Shown here: piece after piece, positions 22,611 to 34,355 of the stretch
How positions within the stretch are numbered: the stretch's first letter is position 1
Layout of the letters: each line of letters begins with the position of its first letter
From: Pterois miles
Lineage: Eukaryota; Chordata; Actinopteri; Perciformes; Scorpaenidae
DNA length: 64,000 nt
NCBI GenBank assembly: GCA_947000775.1
Contig: CAMQGK010000637.1
Location: 24,854,001 to 24,918,000 of the forward strand
Direction: 5' to 3'
The notes under the pieces: model-generated
The model's database searches: none
What the model saw: only the letters and a program-made list of their open reading frames with translations
What the model was told of the DNA's origin: nothing
Position numbers and translations under genes: made by a program

Positions 22611-23873
22611 ATAATATTACACAAATACGAAGAAGCTGAAGTCATAATCCAGGATAAAACAACACAGTTCAAACTGATAAATGCAGGAAGGACAACTGGC
22701 TGTATCCTGTGGGTGCTTACTGCTTTGAATTATATTTTTATATCTATTTTTTTTTTTTTCTTGCTCTCAAGTCTGTTTCACACTGATGGAGTCGGCGACG
22801 CAGCTGAGAGAAGGCTGAAATAGTCATACATGCCACAATATTGTCAAAGGCCATAATAAAGTGTAATGAACTCATCCATTACACTTTTATAAGCTATTGA
22901 TATATCGCTGCCCCATCTAGACGACATAAGTCTATTCATTTGCAAATTAACACATTGGTAATTTTTTATTTTGCCAGCTGATCTTCCTGCCTTTGGCAGG
23001 TACAACTGTGTTACTTTTAGTCTGGATTAAGTGTTTAACTTCGTCGTATTTGTCTTATATAGTTTGGTCTTCCTTTGTAAAATGTGCCACTCTACCTGTC
23101 TGTCTGCATGTGTATAGACTTGTCCATGTTTGTGATTGGTCACATGCTGCAAACACATGCTGCAAATGTTAGGATTAGTTAGGACAGATAACGAGAAGAT
23201 ACCCTGGCCCCAGGATTCCCTCCTTGACTGTTTTGTTTCTCTGAAATTTGTCGATGTACAGACAGAAAGTCTCAACTTTTTTGCAGTGCACTGACTGAAG
23301 CGAGGCATGTTAAGATGGAGAAGCCCTTGGCTGTGTTGGTGGATGTTCAAAGAAAGGTCACACTATGGCAGAGGGAAAAAAAAAAAACCTGTGACCTTTG
23401 CATCAATGTCTGTGGATGATAGTGGCCCGCTGAGGGAGCGAGAGATAAAACAGCAGCCCGGTCCTACAGACACACTATTATGGAGCACAGCCTGTGCATG
23501 GACTTTGAGATGTGTAATAAAAGTGCATGACAATAATCTCCTGTCAGTGTCAGAGTTTCCCAGTGGGAGCCAAGTTTTCGAGACTAGTAGATATTGGGAG
23601 GAAGCTGGTCTCCTGTGGCACCTTGGTGGTGTCATTATTGCTGAAGGTGCTTCGATATACAACTGTCAGACTCAGTGGGCAGTTTTTAAAAAATAAAAAA
23701 ATATCCATCAGCAGCACACCACAGTGTAGAATAACACTGGACAACACCAAATGATAGAACATCTGCAGCATGAAGCTGTACAGCGCAGTACATCCCAGGT
23801 ACCTGTAGTCGTCTGCCACCTCTACTTCCAGAGTTTTAATGGAGACAGAAGACAGGGGACTCTACTTTTAACT
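22611..23873. other. Unassigned non-coding DNA
   Basis: It holds a small hairpin at 22858-22887 (11-bp stem 'aaagtgtaatg', eight-base loop) and an A-run near 23370. Frames at 23027-23819 overlap on both strands and have no family motif. Confidence 0.5.
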
Positions 23874-24272
23874 AAAGCCTAGTTCACACTACACGACTTA
23901 AGCTCTGATTTTCCACTTGTTGGCAGTTTTTGGAGCTGCCTGAAAAAAGCCCCAGATCAGAGGCAAACTGGCGTTGGCTGACCTGCACAAAGACTCTGCA
24001 CAAAGAAGGTCACCAACACTCCCTGATGTCAAATGGTAAATGGACATGCATTGATATAGTGCAACAAACAGAAGAAACGAGTGTGGAAACCGGTGCCAAC
24101 AACATCAGTTGTGTCACACGTATGGTACAACGTCATTTACAGTGTATTTCTTTCAGTCATGTAGTGTGAAAACTACGACTTAGAGACTCTTGATTACAAG
24201 ACAGTCAGCTGTGCAGTGTTAACAGTACAGTGATCTGATGACTTTGAAAGTTGTGTGGTGTGAACTTAGCTT
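23874..24272. mobile_element. Inverted-repeat element, 'AAGCTAGTTCACAC' ends
   Basis: The left end 'aaagcctagttcacactaca' (23874-) pairs with the right end 'tgtggtgtgaacttagctta' (to 24272), an imperfect inverted repeat of about 25 bp. Inside, near 24032-24065, is a scrap of SINE sequence ('aatggtaaatggacatgcat'). The second half again shows 'gtagtgtgaaaactacgact', a subterminal echo of the end. Non-coding; about 400 bp. Confidence 0.7.
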
Positions 24273-25071
24273 AAGTTTACCACCAACTCTACTCCATAAT
24301 CATCTTCCTTGCAGCTGATAGACTCGACAAGTCTTCCAACAACTTCTGCAGGAGTCCACTTAATGTTTGTGTGGTCTCTCTGACCTTCCCCAGCGTCCTC
24401 TATTAGTTCGCTTTCTTCACTGCTCTCTTCATTATGGGTTTCTGTGTCACTGTGCTCCCCTGTGACTCTAAAACACCTTCACTGACCTTGCACAATAATT
24501 CCTCCCCATCTCTTCCGGCCAAATGGGTGAAGGGATGTGGAAGTTGATGCTTATGCCTCAACTCGGCCTATATGTCGCTCAACACTTGTGACTTCCTCCA
24601 TTTTTGCGCAAAAGTCAAATTTCACATTGAACTGAAAAAAGACTCACAAGGACATGGCTACAGACAGGATTCATATTCCCAGAGGATCAGCGAGTTCACA
24701 GATAAACAGGAGGTAATTGCAGCTGTAATTATTACTGAGCTGGGTGTGAAAAATTACCCATATTACACACTTAAAATCACAGACAAGCGTAATGTTTAAA
24801 TCACCCCATGAATCCACTCCGAACGGGACTGTAGATTATTACTGTTCTCCATTTTGTGCAAAATTGTAATTGAACCTAACAGGTCCAATCGAGGCTTATC
24901 ACATTGTTCATAATCTCACACAGCAGCAGAAGGTGAGAACCACTTTCTCTTGACAGGTTTGTCTTGGGTTCAGGTGAGATAATCACAAATTATCCTCAGT
25001 TTGGGGACATTTACGTGACCCTTAACAGAGTTTCCGTCATAGACCAACTGCCTTTTTATACATAACATAAA
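24273..25071. other. Unassigned non-coding DNA
   Basis: Nothing recognisable. Confidence 0.55.
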
Positions 25072-25501
25072 CAACCCAATCTCATGGGAGTGTCTAAATA
25101 GCATGACATGGCAAGGACATTCTGTGTCATAAAAAATGCTTTTTTGTCTGTTCGCCTGTCCTTTGTAAGCCTCTTTTGTGTGTCATTAATACAATTTGCA
25201 ATAAAACTACAGTAACAGGCAACAAAACCAGTTACTTAGGTTTAGGAAAAACATCATGGTTGGGCTTAAAATAACTATGTAAACTACGTAAAATATGTCA
25301 TCATCAAAAATGTCAAACATGAACACTGGTCTTGTGGTTGACTGTCCTGTGCTTGTTGGACCCATTCACCTCCACTCCTGCCCACCATAAGCAGTCTTTC
25401 TCACATTTTTATTCTACGTCACTAGTTTTGAGCGTAGCATGTTTACGTGAATGCATTTACATTGCAGTCAGTGCAGACTACATAGACTACACTTAGCAGC
25501 C
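25072..25501 (+). mobile_element. Dispersed element, family A, copy 2
   Basis: Begins 'caacccaatctcatggg'. The core is 'ggcaacaaaaccagttactt' then 'catcatggttgggcttaaaa' (25215-25271), followed by 'gaacactggtcttgtgg', 'gcttgttggacccattcacc' and 'cagtgcagactacatag', in the same order as copies 1 and 3. It runs directly into family H copy H3 at about 25502. Confidence 0.75.
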
Positions 25502-25883
25502 TAAAAGTCTACACTGTGCATTTAGTTTAGTTTAGCAGGTTGTCAGCTGTGTGTCTGCCGGGATTAACAACAGCATTTGCTAGTGTTGCTGGTGGCTTCG
25601 TGCCCGCTGTAGCGTAACTTCAGCAAGTTTCCGACAGACTGTGTGCGTGGCGTCGTCATAGCTGTGAATGTAGCTGTAGCAGACAGTGTGTGTACAGATT
25701 ATCTGTCGGTGAATAAATGCTACGAGGCTACAAGCCACAACTCCTCAGCTGGAAGTCAACTTCATGTGTCTGCGCCGGCTCTCTCTTAAGGTGGACCAGC
25801 TTTTCTCCTCACAGTGATTAAAAAAGTTACAGTTAAAATGCTTAATGTCAGTTATCGGTTAAACGGGTAATTATTATCCCTAG
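25502..25883 (+). mobile_element. Family H copy H3, 5'-truncated
   Basis: It begins at 'aaaagtctacactgtgcatt', the block just after the 55-bp array in H5 (48837). It continues through 'ggttgtcagctgtgtgtctg', 'gtagctgtagcagacagtgt' and 'gaataaatgctacgaggcta' to the end 'gttatcggttaaacggg...ccctag'. All of the element 3' of the repeat array is present. Confidence 0.85.
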
Positions 25884-26276
25884 TACAAATGACATGTCAA
25901 AAGATAGAAAGCTGGTCTTATTGGATGCAAAATGACTTGTGATTATGTCAGTCCTACACCATTTAGTGTGACCGAGCTGAAATAAGAGTTGATCAGAGTT
26001 GAGTCCTATTCTCCTCTCCTCTCCTATTTATAGTGGCACCTTTTGTTACCTGAAGCTGACATTCTTCACCATCGCCTGGTCTTTACAAACGGACACAGAA
26101 ACTGTCCTTATCATTCCCCTAAAGACAGACAGAGCCTGACCCTCAGAATCAGGTACAACATGAAAAGAACAAATATCTATCAGTGCCACTAGACAGTGTG
26201 TGCATGTCTGTACCAGTATGTGTCCTTATGAGGAAAAGAAAAAAGAGAAACAAAGTCTAGAGGCCTCCCAACACTA
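25884..26276. other. Unassigned non-coding DNA
   Basis: Nothing recognisable. Confidence 0.5.
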
Positions 26277-26480
26277 CATGGTAAATGGACCACATATAAC
26301 GTTTTATAGATGGTCCATTTTTCAACCTGAGTAGGACAAAGCTCTTTACACAGCCTCTCATTCACCCACGCACACTCTCACAGAGCTGCCATGCAAAGCA
26401 TCGACCTGATCATTAGGAACAATTTGGGGTTTCAGTCGCAGCCATGAGAACACACAGATGAGCGGGTCAAGAACAGCTAC
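26277..26480 (-). mobile_element. SINE fragment, minus strand
   Basis: 'catggtaaatggaccacata', 'acaaagctctttacac', 'cagagctgccatgcaaagca' and 'aatttggggtttcagtcgca' follow the reverse complement of the SINE at 27243-27524. The head is missing. Confidence 0.65.
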
Positions 26481-26677
26481 TCTCTGGTGCAATTTACGTC
26501 TCCTTTTTATTTATTTATTTTTGCTGCTGTTTGCTAACAGGTTGGGAAGAGTGCTAGATACAGCAGAGGAGAGGAGGAGGAGAAATTAAAGAGGAAGGAG
26601 TCTCATTTACCTCTAGTGCTTCTACAGCATTCCTCATAAATGAACATCAGACTCTATTTAAGAGTAAACTGAATTCT

Positions 26678-27225
26678 CAACCCGGTCACACAGGAAGATG
26701 TATACCAAGATATTACTATGATATTAAGCGTGTCATGAGTATGCATTTTAGCTTCTCTGCACGTCATTTGTTCGCTGCTTTTCCCATGTCATGTACGCCA
26801 CAAAAATGTCCTCAGTTAGGTTTAGGCAACTTAGTTAAGGTAAGGGAAAATAATATAGTTGGGCTTAAGTAAGTAAACTAAGTAAAACACATACAAAAAC
26901 AACTATGGAAAACACATTTAACATCAAACATGTGATAACTGTCATGTGACAAACATCATTAACATAACACCAGTCAACAACCGTCTTGAACACTGGCCTC
27001 TTGGTTAAAAGTCCAGTGTTTGTTGGACTCATTCGCCCACCGTAAGTGGTCTTTCTCACTTTTTACTTACTCTTACCATAGCATCTATATGCAGAGGCGT
27101 TTAGATTCCAGTTAGTATGCTAGATGGCGTACAAAAGACACATAGAAATCAAGAAAAGTGTACTTACTACACACTAAACGCCTTGTGCATTATCGTGGCA
27201 TTTATATGCTTTAATTCCAGCAGCC
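26678..27225 (+). mobile_element. Dispersed element, family A, copy 3
   Basis: Starts 'caacccggtcacacaggaag'. The core 'cagttaggtttaggcaac' and 'atatagttgggcttaagtaa' lies at 26813-26870. After it come 'gaacactggcctcttgg', 'aaagtccagtgtttgttgga' and the end block 'ccttgtgcattatcgtggca' (27181-27200), which copy 1 also has. It precedes a SINE by about 20 bases. Confidence 0.75.
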
Positions 27226-27242
27226 AAATGTTAACAGGGAAG

Positions 27243-27524
27243 CTTGCTGTGGAGTAGAGCAGGTTGTCCACAAATCCGAGGGTCGGTGGTTCGATCCCAG
27301 GCTGCTCCGGTCACATGTCCATGTGTCCTTGAGCAAGACACTTAACCCTGAATTGTTCCCGATGAGTATTTAAATTAGATTAGATCCTGATGGGCAAAGT
27401 TGGCAGCCTCTGCCATCAGTGTATGAATGTGTGTGATGGGTGAATGCTGACACGCAGCGTAAAGCGCTTTGAGTAGTCAGAAGACTACAAAAGTGCCGTA
27501 TAAATGCAAGCCCATTTACCATTT
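27243..27524 (+). mobile_element. tRNA-headed fish SINE
   Basis: A perfect RNA polymerase III B box 'ggttcgatccc' occurs in the head (about 27288). Next are 'ccatgtgtccttgagcaag', 'acacttaaccctgaattgtt', 'ggcagcctctgccatcagtg', 'gcgtaaagcgctttgagtag' and the end 'tataaatgcaagcccattta'. This block order is that of a widespread fish SINE (V-SINE-like, from memory). Target-site duplications are not convincing. Not a functional tRNA: the acceptor and anticodon arms cannot be folded. Confidence 0.8.
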
Positions 27525-27817
27525 AACATAAGTTCATTTATTTCTTTCCCAAAGACATTCATGCTCAACCTGCCTTTCTGCAGCCAGGTGCTTTGGTCAG
27601 GAGGCTGCCATGCTTCATTCAATCCCTGACCCAGCCATGTTATCTCAGACTGTGCAAGTTCATACTGTAGTATATGCAAAAAGTATATTTTTGACATTTT
27701 ATTGCTGAGAATGTACAAATTTAACTATGAATTTTCAGTTTTTAAGCTTCATATTTTTCTGATGTGCAACTCTTCCATTGTGATGGATTGATCTGCCTCT
27801 TGAGCACCATTATGTTC
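27525..27817. other. Short unassigned interval
   Basis: Nothing recognisable. Confidence 0.5.
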
Positions 27818-27832
27818 AACACCGAAATAACC

Positions 27833-28035
27833 CGGGGCTCTGTTGTAGCTCACTTGGTAGCGAGGGCGCCCCATGTACCGAGGCTGAGTCCTTGCTGCAG
27901 CGCCCCCAAGTCTGAATCCAGCCTGGGGCCCTTCGCTGCATGTCGTCCCCTCTGTCTCCACCTTTCTGTACTCTACTACTATATATACTACACTGTCTCT
28001 GTCAATAAAAGGAAAAAAGACTCCAAAAAAATAAA
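27833..28035 (+). mobile_element. tRNA-derived SINE with 15-bp target duplication
   Basis: The head has an A-box-like 'tagctcacttggtagcg' (27846-27862) and a degenerate B box 'agtctgaatcc' (27909-27919). The tail is 'gtctctgtcaataaaagga' plus an A-rich end. Flanks are 'aacaccgaaataacc' (27818-27832) and 'aacactgaaataacc' (28036-28050), a 15-bp target-site duplication with one mismatch, proving retroposition. Homologous to the minus-strand SINE at 50984-51127. Confidence 0.9.
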
Positions 28036-28050
28036 AACACTGAAATAACC

Positions 28051-28172
28051 TTGGCCTTTCCTAAAAGACAAATTTAGCACAAGTTCAGTGCAAAATGTTC
28101 TGATTATTACAAGACATAATAAAGGTTTAATATTTGCCAAATTGAGGAATTTACATGTGAGGTCCGTTCTCT
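28051..28172. other. Short unassigned interval
   Basis: Nothing recognisable. Confidence 0.45.
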
Positions 28173-28775
28173 CCATAGACTGCATATAAGAAGTGGACGT
28201 AGGCACCGTGACGTCACCCATTTGGTTTGTTGACTGCTGTTTTGAAGTCTCAAGTTCAACATTCTGCTATCCTGGTTTCTGGCCATCACCAGGAAGGCGA
28301 AGCTTAATACAATCAAACACTGAATAAGACATTTTTAGGTGACTAAAATGTTACACTGAACTTTCATGTACTGAAAACACACTGTGAAAGGGTTAAAGTT
28401 GGAAGACAAAAACATGGACAAACTGACAACGCCGTGGTAGCGACCTGTAAATCACAAGGTAGCCACGCCCTAAAGCATCCCCTGCTTTATGGTCTATTCG
28501 ACCTTCAATGGGACCATAATTTACTAAATGAACATCATGTTGTATTGAACAAGACTTGAAACTAGTAATTGAAGCCATAAACTCATGTTTACAATGTTTA
28601 CTGAGGTAATAAATCAAGTGAGAAGTAGGCTCATTTTCTCATAGACTTCTATACAATCAGACTTCTTTATTGCAACCAGAGGAGTCGCCCCCTGCTGGCT
28701 ATTAGAAATAATGCAAGTTTAGGAATGTTTAGGTTTAGGAACTTCAGGAATGGCTTCACTTTTCAGACTTGACTG
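28173..28775 (+). mobile_element. CATAGACTG element (family K), copy 1
   Basis: Starts 'ccatagactgcatataagaa' and shares 'caccgtgacgtcaccca', 'acgccgtggtagcgacctg', 'ccctgctttatggtctattc' and 'cagaggagtcgccccctgc' with copy 2 at 61645-62368. I recognise it as a common teleost dispersed repeat. No open frame is common to both copies, and no transposase motif was found. Confidence 0.75.
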
Positions 28776-29514
28776 TAGCCCAGTTGGTTCTCTCTTAATA
28801 ACAAGTATAACAAGTACATTAACTATAGAAATCACAATTCAGCACAAGACAGCTGTAAACATACGTGAACATTAGACCTTAGTAAAGTCAACAACAGCAA
28901 GAAGAGAGTCGACAGGTAAAGATCAGGTTGGCAGAAGGAGTTGCAGCAGTAAACAGCGTTGGCATGAGTGTATGAGCAGCATAATAGTGACACCTTTTGG
29001 GTTATAAAGACTCCTCTGTACACCTGTATCAATGTGGGACAGTAATAATCAGCTGCTAATCAGTGAATGCATCACTGATGTGGAAGCATGAATGCAGCAC
29101 TAATAGCAAATCAGCTTCAGTGATCTAATTGAACTAATGCTCCATTAACTGTGTTTGAACATAACGTAAATACTGAAATAAAACATACAGGAAACAGAGC
29201 GAGGAGAGAGAGAAGTCAGTAAGTAAAGAGAAAATAACACACAGCACAGAGGATTACATGTTCAGTATGAAACACATGGGAAGGGAAAGAAGCAGGATTA
29301 CGTGTACAGCATATATGTACTGCATGGGCTGCATTCAGTTGTTCAAAATCAAGCTGCTTGAGTTTCTCTCTGCTAACATGGTTCTGGGTTGTTGGGTTGT
29401 CTGGCTGATTTGTAGAATAAGATAGAACGGCATGCCACTGAAATGTACTAAAAGCATTGTGGCCATGAGGGCATTTATGTGAGTAAGAGTGCTCTTTGTC
29501 TCGGTCCTTCACTC
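28776..29514. other. Unassigned non-coding DNA
   Basis: Nothing recognisable. The frame at 29216-29512 (minus) has no motif. Confidence 0.55.
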
Positions 29515-29620
29515 AGGCTACGTCCACACTTAAACAGCTCATTTTGAAAATGCAGTTTTTGTGTGAAAACGATGTGCGCTCACATTTGGGTTTTCAGATT
29601 GTTCCCATTAAGATCTTCAT
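29515..29620 (+). mobile_element. Possible 'AGGCTACGTCCACACT' element end
   Basis: 'aggctacgtccacacttaaa' followed by 'cattttgaaaatgcag' resembles the terminus of a fish hAT-like miniature element, from memory. No matching right end was found downstream, so this is a fragment at best. Confidence 0.35.
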
Positions 29621-29860
29621 CCACGCAAAAAAATAGGAAAACAGCTAAATCTCTCTTTTGGTTGGCAAATAAATCACAATTTAGTTCTCATTTACATGTT
29701 ATTCCTTCCTGTTCTCAACTCCAAGTCGTCAAATGCCATCGCTCGGTAGGTGCCCCCCCACACAGAGGCACCCTTTAGTGACTGTGTGTGATGAACTGGG
29801 CTTTCAATTAACTCCAATGTAAACCCACCAGAGGTATTATTCATGTGAATGACAGTTTGC

Positions 29861-30490
29861 CTAAGCTGGGCATACACTGTACAATTTCAGAAATGTTGCT
29901 GTTGTAACTCCTACTGTACAAGTAGATTGTTTGGTCCCCGGTCCAGTTATCAGCCGTTCTGGCTGTTGACAGTTGTCAATAAAGATTTGTTTGAAAGCTC
30001 TGAGGCAGGTAATGTTTGTTTTTTAGAAGAGGTCTGTACCAGTCAGTGCTAACAAGGTAGAAATGTCTGCTGAAACATCTACAAAAAATAGGCGCCTATA
30101 TGGAATCGCGAGGAAGACGTGGACAGCATGGCTGTCTATGTTGCTGAGAGAATTGGAGATAAGCTAGCTATGTTTTACTATATCTGTTACAACAGTACAT
30201 TGTTATCTTGATAGCTACAATAACTGTAAAAAGAGTAGAAAAAAAAAGGTGCCGACGTTGGGGAGTTGGCTGTGCGAGAGCCTGTGGACTGCCGACCAAA
30301 AATGTCAGAAATTCATCCGACCGTCCAACAGCCGGTCAGGAGGATTTAATCAGTCCTCGGTCTCCCCTGTACACTGCACGGAAAACGACGCCCAATGAAG
30401 CTGAAATCACGTCAGACTCTAAAATGAGTTGTGTAGCTCGAGATTCGGGCCAGAAAGGGGCTAAAATTGTACAGTGTATGCCCAGGTTAA
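29861..30490. mobile_element. Inverted-repeat element, 'CTGGGCATACACTGTACAA'
   Basis: The left end 'ctgggcatacactgtacaat' (29866-) and the right end, reverse-complemented, 'ctgggcatacactgtacaat' (from 30484) are identical over 22 bases. They stay similar over 30 (29861-29890 and 30461-30490). The 630-bp interior has no transposase motif. The second half is less AT-rich and gives a 126-codon open frame with no recognisable family. A clean target-site duplication was not found. Confidence 0.8.
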
Positions 30491-30624
30491 GGGCGGACGG
30501 TAAACACAGGACTTTCAACCAGGAGACTGCTGTTCGTGGCCTTGTGAAACAGGTAACTATTGACTTATTTTGTCTTGTCAGTGATTAACGTTGTGGCTTG
30601 TTAGTAACGTTAGTTGTTAGTTGG
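30491..30624. other. Short unassigned interval
   Basis: Nothing recognisable. Confidence 0.45.
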
Positions 30625-30850
30625 TAAAGTTAACGTCATCCATGACCGTTTCCTAACCCTAAGTGGTTGTGTTGCCTAAACCCAACTTCCTGTGAAAATA
30701 GTAAGTTAATTTTGAAAGGACACTATGCATGTAACAAGCATATATTGACCATTGTCCAATAGTAACGCAGGTGGGAGGGTTACCCCGTGCGTCGGTCTCC
30801 GATGCCGAGGGGCAGCGATCAAACGTTGGTATTTAACGAGTCAGGAGTGA
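30625..30850 (-). mobile_element. Family A-related fragment
   Basis: 'ccgtttcctaaccctaagtg' and 'ttgtgttgcctaaacccaac' match the family A core in reverse. The following part ('tgcatgtaacaagcatatat', 'acgttggtatttaacgagtc') is not in the other copies here, but resembles a teleost repeat from memory. Boundaries are soft. Confidence 0.5.
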
Positions 30851-31578
30851 GAATTGCTTTTTTCAGTTTGCAGACAACAAAGTGAGAAATACTGAAGCTG
30901 CCAGAGTTTCACAATTTATCCACTCTGAAGACCATTTTTGAAAGTATCTGGTGTGAAAAATGTGGACACACACACTCACACACTCGCAGGAAGAGGAAAT
31001 ATAACAAAAAGAATGAAAAAAGAAAGGAGAAGAATGATGTGTGAGTGAGAAACTAAGAAGACTACAACGGGGTAAACTGAGCTCCAAAAGGCAGATGGGG
31101 AGCGAGGGATAGAAAGTGAAGGGTTTAGGGTTTCACGCCGCTGTGCACAGATCAGCGTGATGGGTAATTCAATTATAGGGAGTTGGAAGAGGGAGAACTC
31201 AGAGAAGAAAGAAACGATATGACAGGATGAAAGATGGAGGAATATCAAAAGATTAGGGAGGAAGAGAAAGAGATGATGAAACATGGAAGAATTGCTTTGA
31301 AAACCCAGAAGAAGAGAGGGAAAGTTGGGTTTTAAATAAAGGAATTTGAAGCCACTCTCTAGAAAATAAGGTCATACCAGAAAACTGCCCTTTTCTTCTA
31401 ATGTTATTCTCTCTCTCTCTTTCGCTCCCATTCTCTTTCGCTCTCTTTCTGTCCGTCTCTCACCCTCTCCGGCTCAATCTCTGCCTGTGCCAGCGGTAAT
31501 CTGCTCTGGCATTGTGTCGCTCAGCGTCTACCTCTGGGGAAAAGCTTGGTCTGAACAGGTGGTAGGGTTTCTAATATC

Positions 31579-31609
<31 letters not shown>

Positions 31610-32355
31610 ACACACACACACACACACTGCTAGTTCATAAGCGTACAAACACACGAGGCATACAGACATATGGTGCACTGTGCACCCAATTGAGGGACAA
31701 GCTGTGTGTGTTTATGGTAATTAGATTCGGGCAGACAATCAGATCCTTAATAAGTTATTTCCAGGACTTTCCATGAAGCTAGGAGGAGGAAAAAATCTCC
31801 TAACGAGTGTTAACTGTAATTTGCATTTGGACTCTCTGCCACAAGTATCTTATACAAGCAAATAGGAACCAACGAGCCGTGAAGCATCGCCCGATAATGG
31901 AAAACCTCCCATTCCAGCCTGTCAACCTATATGTACATCCAGGTGATAAAGTACCCTGCAGGACATTATGGAAATCACCCTACTCATCATTCCTAGAGGA
32001 TTCATCATGCCAGTGTCTTTGGGAATCCGGGCCCGGCTGATATACGAGTGTTATTGTGCAGTCTGCCCATGAATCGTTCTTTACACCCCCTGCTTTGACT
32101 GCTCACGTCCCGCGGACTGGCTCTCCATACGACTTATTTATTCATCTATTTAAAATCAGCCAGTAATTGCTGGGATAGAATGGCTCAATAAAAGTCTGCA
32201 GTGGCCTTAACTAAACTCTCTCAATGTGGGAAATGATCATTGACCTTTTTGTCTTTATCTCCAATACTCATTTCACTTTTCCTTTTCTCTGATGCAAAGA
32301 TCTGATTGAAGTTGAAGCCATTCAAAGGTTTCGCATCAGACTATACGTATATGAC
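30851..32355. other. Unassigned DNA with purine-rich and CT-rich tracts
   Basis: No gene seen. A strongly purine-rich stretch (about 30990-31330, plus strand) is followed by a CT-rich tract (about 31408-31470) and (CA)n. The frame at 31807-32040 (77 codons) has no motif and no partner. Confidence 0.55.
31579..31628. repeat. (CA)n microsatellite, one interruption
   Basis: A CA run of about 50 bases with a single 'cata' interruption near 31604. Confidence 0.97.
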
Positions 32356-32537
32356 CAGTGTTGCCAACTTAGCGATTATGCTGCCATATTTAACGAGTTT
32401 TCAGACCCCTCTAGCGAGTCTTTTTCAAAAGATATTGGAGATATAGATTATTGGAGACTCTGACGTGAAAACACGTTATTTAGCGACTTCTAGGACAGCC
32501 AATAGCTACTTTTCTTACTGAGGAGTTGGGAACACTG
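32356..32537. mobile_element. 182-bp hAT-like miniature element
   Basis: The ends are 'cagtgttgccaact' and, reverse-complemented, 'cagtgttcccaact': 13 of 14 bases agree. The flanking 8-mers 'tatatgac' (32348-32355) and 'tagatgat' (32538-32545) agree at six of eight positions, fitting a decayed 8-bp hAT target duplication. The interior has 'tagcgactt'- and 'agcgagt'-type reiterations. Non-coding. Confidence 0.75.
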
Positions 32538-34355
32538 TAGATGATAAGTCAAGTCTAAAAAAGGTAAGAGGTGACAAGATGACAGCTGTGACGTGTTTTA
32601 CTGTAAAGCTGTAATTATCTGAAGTCAGTGGTGTAACTGTATGAGTAGAGTTGCACTGTACAGTATACTTTAACAGGTTAGAGTTTATTGCAGTTACATG
32701 CAGCCAAGCCAGCCGTCACTCATCTCCGTGGTCAAATGGGCCGACGCTACAACAGAAGAGCACCCATATGTTTATGTTAAATATATTGAAATGGCCCCCA
32801 TGGAGCTGAACATGGATGTATAAGGAAAATGAAGACGACAGGAGGGATAGCAGAGAAGTTAGAGTAAGTATACACCTGACTACGTCAAAAGGGGTTTAAC
32901 AAGGTGTTAAAAGATTTATACAAAATACCTATAAGGAAATAAGAATGATTGGATTATATTAACCAGAAGTATAAAAAATTACATGTCCCTTATAAATTGA
33001 AAATAAAATACCACTAATTTGCGAGGGAAATGCCTTTATTCTTTGGTTTTCAGGTGGCTGAAAAAATTGTAATAAATAATTTCTGACAATAACTGATATA
33101 TTTGACTTTAGGACAGCTCTCATTACATACATGCTGAAAATCAAACATTTTTAGTGTATTAATTTAGATATTTTCCAAAGTAAAAATCCTTAAATAGAAG
33201 TGTATGATTCAAACGTTTCCTATAATGTTTCCTAGACTCGCAGTAATTACAGATTGAATCGGCACCAAGTATTATGATAGGAGCTAAATGTATCGTCCCG
33301 GTCCTAATAACCGTGTCCCGTTCAGGCCGCAAGAGCTTTAACAGCTCTAAAACACACAAAAGTAATGATGCTCAATACTCCTAAAAACACAAATGAAATA
33401 TAGAAACTTCACAGTAAAAGAAACTTAAAGACAACATAGCATTGACGGGTAATCTGGGTAATGAAAGGTAAAATGTAAACTGAATATGTGAGCAGGGTAT
33501 AGTTATGGGAGGGATCTGATCAATTTCTTCAGATTTGATTGGATCACTCAAAAGTTTGTGTAGTTGAGAAACTACAGAGCGAGAGCAGAGCTGTAGAGGA
33601 CTGTAAGGAGTTTTACATAATACACTACCACATACACTACTTTCTATACACTTAATACAGGGACACAGGGTTGAAAAATTATGAAAATTGAAAAGACTAC
33701 TCTGTGTTCAAACATCCCCTGTTTGGAGCTGTACTCTCCGCCACCACACTTGCCACCAAAATGATTTGAGATTGTCTTTAATTGGACTCTTCTGCAGGTT
33801 GATGTCATTGTAAGACACTTCTCTAATGACGCTGTTAAGTCTTTGTTGGTTCATGTTTGGTAGTCCTGTCCCTTTGAGCTGCTGTATTCACACAACAAAC
33901 ACAAAACAACAGGGAGTTGGCAACGCCGACTCTTAACACAAGAACTACAGCTAACTCAGCCCATCTGTCTACTTAACTGAGCGAATATTATCACTGCATG
34001 ACACTTCTTCTAGCTCTCAAGCTTCGGGACCTCAAGTCTGGAGACGACTAATTAAAATTATGGAAGTATTATGTCAACGAGTTCGACTGCTGCAAATGTT
34101 TTTCATTCCTTAACCGGGACCTAAATTCCTTGAGCTCATGCATTTTTAACATCCACAGAAACAAAAACACAAATGAAAGAACATGTAGCATATGAGAGAC
34201 ATTTCCTAATTCCTCCTCTTGCTCATAAAATACTTTAAAATGGACTATTTGAAAATAATTTGATGACTTAAACATTACCCACTGGTCTGCTGGCTGAGTG
34301 CCATGACTAATCTATACTAGAGATCATGTTTACTGGATACTGTATAATGAAAGTA
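32538..34355. other. Unassigned non-coding DNA
   Basis: Nothing recognisable on either strand over 1.8 kb. AT-rich; open frames are all below 70 codons. Confidence 0.55.
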
